Source: Anaeromyxobacter sp. (GTDB lineage Bacteria > Myxococcota > Myxococcia > Myxococcales > Anaeromyxobacteraceae). Taken from it: a stretch of 64,000 nt of DNA. The position numbers and the translations under genes were made by a program. The DNA is taken from positions 620,001 to 684,000 of the forward strand of contig JADKCZ010000002.1 in NCBI GenBank assembly GCA_016718565.1. The letters run 5' to 3'. Positions 62,825-64,000 of the stretch are shown in pieces; position 1 is the first letter of the stretch; each line of letters starts with the position of its first letter. Below the pieces are notes generated by a model, which saw only the letters and a list, made by a program, of their open reading frames with translations, made no database searches and had not been told where the DNA came from.

Positions 62825-62958
62825 GTACCTTCGGCATCGCACGGAGCGTACCGGAGGCCAGCCCGAGTGGTTCAGATGGGTTGGAGCGATGGCTGGCGCT
62901 TGCTGGTCCGCGCCGCGGACCAGAGGGTCCGCGGAGACGTCTCTGGGACGGGGCTTCC

Positions 62959-63134
62959 GGCTGGGACGGGGCTTCCGGGCTTCCGTCGTTGGTGGCGGAC
63001 TCTCTGTCGCACCCGCGCCGGTTCACCGCGCGGAGTCGCCCTCACCGGGCTGAGACAACGGGGCGCTTGCCGGACCCGGATCAGAGGCCGACCCTGAGTC
63101 GCAGGGTAGCTTCGTGAACTGCAAGGAGGTCGCC
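62959..63134. other. spacer between mobile unit and lipoprotein gene
   Basis: Apart from the extra partial repeat at 62961-62976 (CTGGGACGGGGCTTCC), no feature is seen until the AAGGAGG ribosome site of the gene at 63135. Confidence 0.5.
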
Positions 63135-63728
63135 ATGATCCGTCGCAGCCCCGCCGTTCCCGTCGCCAGGTCACCGCGGCTCACCAGGGCAGGTCCCCTC
63201 GCAGTGCTCGCCTCCGCGCTGCTCGTGGCAGCGGCCTGTGGCTCCAGCAAGGACACGCCCGAGATCACTCCGATCACGGGCACCTTCGATGTCACCTCCA
63301 TCGACTGCAACGGTATGGCAGCAGGGGTGCCGGCCGATCTCACGGCGCGCATCGTGTCGGGGAGGAGCTACACCTTTGCGTTCAATGCCGATGGCAGCAG
63401 GATGACCGTCGCGTTGGCCGACCCTTCATGCACCTGGGGCATTTCTCACAATGTGGCTTACAACTCCGACACGAGGTTCAGCGTCACCGAAGTCGGGTCA
63501 TTCGCCTGTGCCCCATCGGCGGCAGCCTGCGCTGCGCTCATCGCCGTCGAGAATCCCGGCGACCTAGACATCTGCGGGAAGGTGGCCAGCACCTTTTCGA
63601 CCGCCCTCGATCATGGCACCGTCCCGCAGAGCACCGGTGGAACGATGATCCTGAGCTTGGTTGGCGACACAGCGTGCAGCCAGAACGGTGGGACCAATCC
63701 CTTGAGGTTCGTCCTGACGCGGCGATAG
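63135..63728 (+). CDS. small lipoprotein, unrecognised
   Basis: 197 aa. ATG 63135 has AAGGAGG five bases upstream; a GTG at 63114 is in frame but lacks this signal. The long signal region (RSPRLTRAGPLAVLASALLV, then AAAC) ends at a lipobox Cys at about 35. The mature part begins SSKDTPEITPITGTFDVTSI and carries seven or eight Cys residues, with a beta-rich pattern ending PLRFVLTRR. Codon use is somewhat less extreme in G+C than in the core genes, which fits an accessory or acquired origin. The third mobile unit begins about 50 bp after the stop. Confidence 0.72.
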   Translation: MIRRSPAVPVARSPRLTRAGPLAVLASALLVAAACGSSKDTPEITPITGTFDVTSIDCNGMAAGVPADLTARIVSGRSYTFAFNADGSRMTVALADPSCTWGISHNVAYNSDTRFSVTEVGSFACAPSAAACAALIAVENPGDLDICGKVASTFSTALDHGTVPQSTGGTMILSLVGDTACSQNGGTNPLRFVLTRR

Positions 63729-63776
63729 ATCGCGGCTGGTTACCGCCCGCCCGGCGGGAGAAGCGCGGGCGGTCCA

Positions 63777-64000
63777 GGAGGCCCCGTTCCAGAGAAGTTG
63801 TCGTGGCGCACCCGGCACGCCCGCGTACACCGAACGTATCGTGCGTCGCGAGGCCACCGACCAACCGGAGGCGCGGCTCCTCAGGCCACCATGCGGCGGC
63901 GAAGCGGGGCCTCGCTCGACCGATACCGGCTGGACCCGCCGCCGTTGGTGGGTCTGCGCCAGCACCACCAGGCGAGGCGCAGCGGCGCTTCGCCTGATGA
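63777..64000. mobile_element. third copy of the REP/RAYT unit, cut by the window edge
   Basis: It begins with GGAGGCCCCGTTCCAGAGA (one change from the usual left end) and matches the first ~225 bp of the other two copies by eye. It runs past the window, so whether it carries an intact, deleted or no transposase gene cannot be seen. Confidence 0.8.

Larger units (their letters stand above)
62277..62958. mobile_element. internally deleted, non-autonomous copy of the REP/RAYT unit
   Basis: 682 bp. Left end repeat 62277-62295 and right end repeat 62940-62958 are the same inverted 19-mers as in the full copy. The hairpin TGGTCCGCGCCGCGGACCA is at 62904-62922. By eye it matches 59516-60796 nearly base for base, except that 630 bp of the transposase gene are missing and 30 bp of end-repeat sequence take their place. 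A further truncated right-end repeat follows at 62961-62976. Confidence 0.85.

Noticed and set aside
61047..63026. Long antisense open frame across the diguanylate cyclase and the mobile unit
   Set aside because: It is read from the wrong strand of a clear PAS-GGDEF gene, and its motifs are translated repeat DNA.

Overview
The window reads as a chromosomal segment of a very high-G+C deltaproteobacterium-type organism, most likely Myxococcota and close to Anaeromyxobacter. The reasons are the extreme codon bias, the frequent GTG and TTG starts, the many stop/start overlaps (ATGA, GTGA), the myxobacterial-style caspase, DUF4388, HEAT-Che and Cys-rich secreted proteins, and a NapC/NrfH-type tetraheme cytochrome. 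This assignment rests on gene content and style, not on a database match.

Layout. 1-7.5 kb: a secretion/regulation locus. A minus-strand, translationally coupled operon encodes a kelch lipoprotein, an ECF sigma factor, a zinc-finger anti-sigma factor and a caspase-like protein. It is followed by plus-strand genes for a small HExxH lipoprotein and a second kelch lipoprotein. 7.5-18.1 kb: a housekeeping run on the minus strand: prfB (with its +1 programmed frameshift), lnt, an RHH protein, ybeY, a PgpH-type HD phosphodiesterase, phoH, a DUF4388 protein and a large TPR/zinc-motif membrane protein. 18.2-26.6 kb: mazG, an intergenic region with three DnaA-box-like 9-mers, rpsT, lptE, leuS, an FprA-type ferredoxin-NADP reductase, a small outer-membrane-type protein and asnS.

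26.6-36.5 kb: a chemosensory operon (cheA, ExeA-like ATPase, cheW, cheW, HEAT protein, cheR, cheB, cheY) with no receptor gene. cheA carries a one-base frameshift inside a GGGGCC-type hexanucleotide array. 36.5-42.3 kb: glyA-nrdR-ribD-ribE-ribBA-ribH-nusB. 42.4-47.1 kb: a hybrid histidine kinase, a PilZ-like/helical-repeat protein, rpiB and a DUF4382 lipoprotein with an in-frame collagen-like Gly-Pro-Thr tract. 47.2-53.5 kb: yceD-rpmF-plsX-fabH-fabD-fabG-acpP-fabF behind a near-consensus sigma-70 promoter. fabH has a one-base frameshift in a G run. 53.5-55.6 kb: a NarL/LuxR-type response regulator, a tetraheme membrane cytochrome with a small membrane partner, and tRNA-Arg(CCG) with a clear promoter and terminator.

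55.7-64 kb is accessory in character: a large Cys-rich secreted protein, two small lipoproteins, a PAS-GGDEF diguanylate cyclase, and three copies of one mobile repeat unit. The first copy carries an intact REP-associated tyrosine transposase (HUH, Y1 type). The second has lost 210 codons of that gene in frame, replaced by a 30-bp copy of the element's own end repeat. The third runs off the window. A 19-bp repeat (GGAGGCCCCGTCCCAGAGA) marks the element ends in inverted orientation and also occurs as a five-unit array.

The two one-base frameshifts in normally essential or core genes (cheA, fabH) both lie in G-rich runs. They may be sequence errors rather than biology, which should be settled before either gene is called a pseudogene.
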